Shown here in pieces: positions 5,436-6,267 of a stretch of DNA of 6,267 nucleotides. The notes beneath the pieces are model-generated. The model saw nothing but the letters and a program-made list of their open reading frames with translations, ran no database searches and was not told where the DNA came from. The DNA lies in the NCBI GenBank assembly GCA_007128995.1, contig SKWJ01000353.1:1-6267 (forward strand), written 5' to 3'. Position numbers and translations under genes: made by a program. Position 1 is the stretch's first letter. Every line of letters begins with the position of its first letter. The DNA comes from Paracoccaceae bacterium (lineage in GTDB: Bacteria > Pseudomonadota > Alphaproteobacteria > Rhodobacterales > Rhodobacteraceae).

Positions 5436-6267
5436 TGTTCACAATCGGCCCTATCGGATTTGCAACGCCTGCGCTGCTGGCTGCTCTGGTTGCGCTGCCG
5501 CTGTTGTGGTGGCTGTTGCGGGCCGTGCCCCCGGCACCGGTTATCCGCCGCTTTCCCGGGGTGGCGCTGCTGATCGGTCTGCGCGATGAAACGACAGAGA
5601 CTGACAAGACACCGCTCTGGTTGCTGTTGCTGCGGGCATTTGCTGTCGCCGCATTGATCTTCGGGTTTGCAGGGCCGATTCTGAATCCGCAGGCAGCGCG
5701 CGACGGGTCTGGACCGCTCTTGATCGTTCTGGATGCAAGCTGGGCCAGCGCGCGCGACTGGCCGCGCCGTCTTGCCCGGACCGAAGAGGTTCTGGCAGAA
5801 GCGCAGCGCGCCGACAGGCCGGTCGCCGTCGTGTCGTTGACAGACCTGCCATCAAGCCAGACCCCGTTCCGGGCGGCCGATTACTGGGCAGAACGCATAC
5901 CCGGCCTTGTGCCTGCCCCATTTGTTGCCGATGAAGAGCGTCTGCTGGAGTGGACGGCAACCCTGCCGGATCAGTTTGACACCTACTGGGTGTCAGACGG
6001 GTTGCAACATGATTACCGCGCGCAATTGACAGATTATCTTCAGGCGCGTGGTACCTTGACTGTCTTCGAGACGTCGCACATTCCTCTGGTTCTGGCCCCT
6101 CCTGCTCTGCGCGAGGGCGTGATACATCTGACGGCCCAACGCCCGGCTGGTTTGCCCGAACAGGATCTTGAGATCAGCGCAACCGGCCGCGATCCGGCCG
6201 GGATTGAACGGGTGCTTGCGCGGGCCACGGCCCGGTTTGACGCAAATGCCGCGAGTGCAGAGGTGGA
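5435..6267 (+). CDS. BatA-type membrane-anchored protein, likely DUF4159 family, partial at right edge
   Basis: The frame runs without a stop from ATG 5435 through the right edge; 277 residues are visible. An N-terminal two-anchor region (as in BatA-like aerotolerance proteins) is clear: a first hydrophobic segment at residues about 8-29 and a second at about 61-84, joined by a short loop with RRFPGVALLIGL. A Rossmann-like strand LLIVLDASWASARDWPRR (95-112) follows, in the position of a VWA metal site, and then VAVVSLTDLP (130-139) and FDTYWVSDGL. In alphaproteobacteria such proteins are usually around 900 residues and carry a DUF4159 domain further on, which is off the edge here, so that part of the call is inference. 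ATG overlaps the DUF58 stop by one base (TGATG), with AGGGG nine bases upstream. It presumably anchors the MoxR/DUF58 machine at the inner membrane with a periplasmic or cytoplasmic VWA-like part. Confidence 0.85.
   Translation, partial: MFTIGPIGFATPALLAALVALPLLWWLLRAVPPAPVIRRFPGVALLIGLRDETTETDKTPLWLLLLRAFAVAALIFGFAGPILNPQAARDGSGPLLIVLDASWASARDWPRRLARTEEVLAEAQRADRPVAVVSLTDLPSSQTPFRAADYWAERIPGLVPAPFVADEERLLEWTATLPDQFDTYWVSDGLQHDYRAQLTDYLQARGTLTVFETSHIPLVLAPPALREGVIHLTAQRPAGLPEQDLEISATGRDPAGIERVLARATARFDANAASAEV

Noticed and set aside
1..6267. CRISPR array or tandem direct repeats
   Set aside because: No regularly spaced repeats were seen anywhere in the window.

Overview
The window looks like chromosomal DNA of an alphaproteobacterium, most likely Rhodobacteraceae or a close relative. 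The reasons are the high-G+C coding sequence, an NDUFS4-type accessory subunit of respiratory complex I (found in alphaproteobacteria and mitochondria), and a DUF1285 gene divergent from a MoxR / DUF58 / two-anchor VWA-type gene set, an arrangement I associate with this group. Family assignments are from motif recognition, not database searches.

Left part (1-1850, + strand): an accessory, mobile-element-like segment. A reading frame open at the left edge resembles the C-terminal half of a TniQ-family (Tn5053/Tn7-like) transposition protein made of repeated small helix-turn-helix units. An in-frame amber codon (253-255) splits it into a 5' piece (1-255) and a 3' piece (280-867). The 3' piece overlaps by 4 bases a 328-residue protein with all four acidic positions of a PIN-type nuclease (864-1850).

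Middle (1851-2313): 463 bases with no credible gene. It holds an AT-rich tract (1961-2040, about 29% G+C by my count) ending in TTGACA, an imperfect hairpin (2046-2071), and, on the minus strand, a degenerate tRNA-Arg(CCG)-like sequence (about 2111-2183). A TniQ-like gene, an AT-rich boundary and a tRNA-like sequence in that order are compatible with the right edge of a Tn7/Tn5053-like element beside a tRNA-related site. This is a hypothesis only.

Right part (2314-6267): ordinary core chromosome. On the minus strand are the complex I accessory subunit (2314-2625), with a plausible promoter and ribosome binding site, and a DUF1285 protein (2872-3462). The 246 bases between them contain no supported gene, only that promoter and a small inverted repeat. 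Divergent from DUF1285 is a tightly packed + strand operon: MoxR AAA+ ATPase (3550-4557), DUF58 protein (4554-5435) and a membrane-anchored VWA-like protein (5435 to beyond the right edge). The three genes overlap by 4 and 1 bases, so they are almost certainly co-transcribed and translationally coupled. MoxR / DUF58 / VWA sets are generally thought to act as chaperone-like machines on envelope or metal-dependent proteins; the substrate here is not known.
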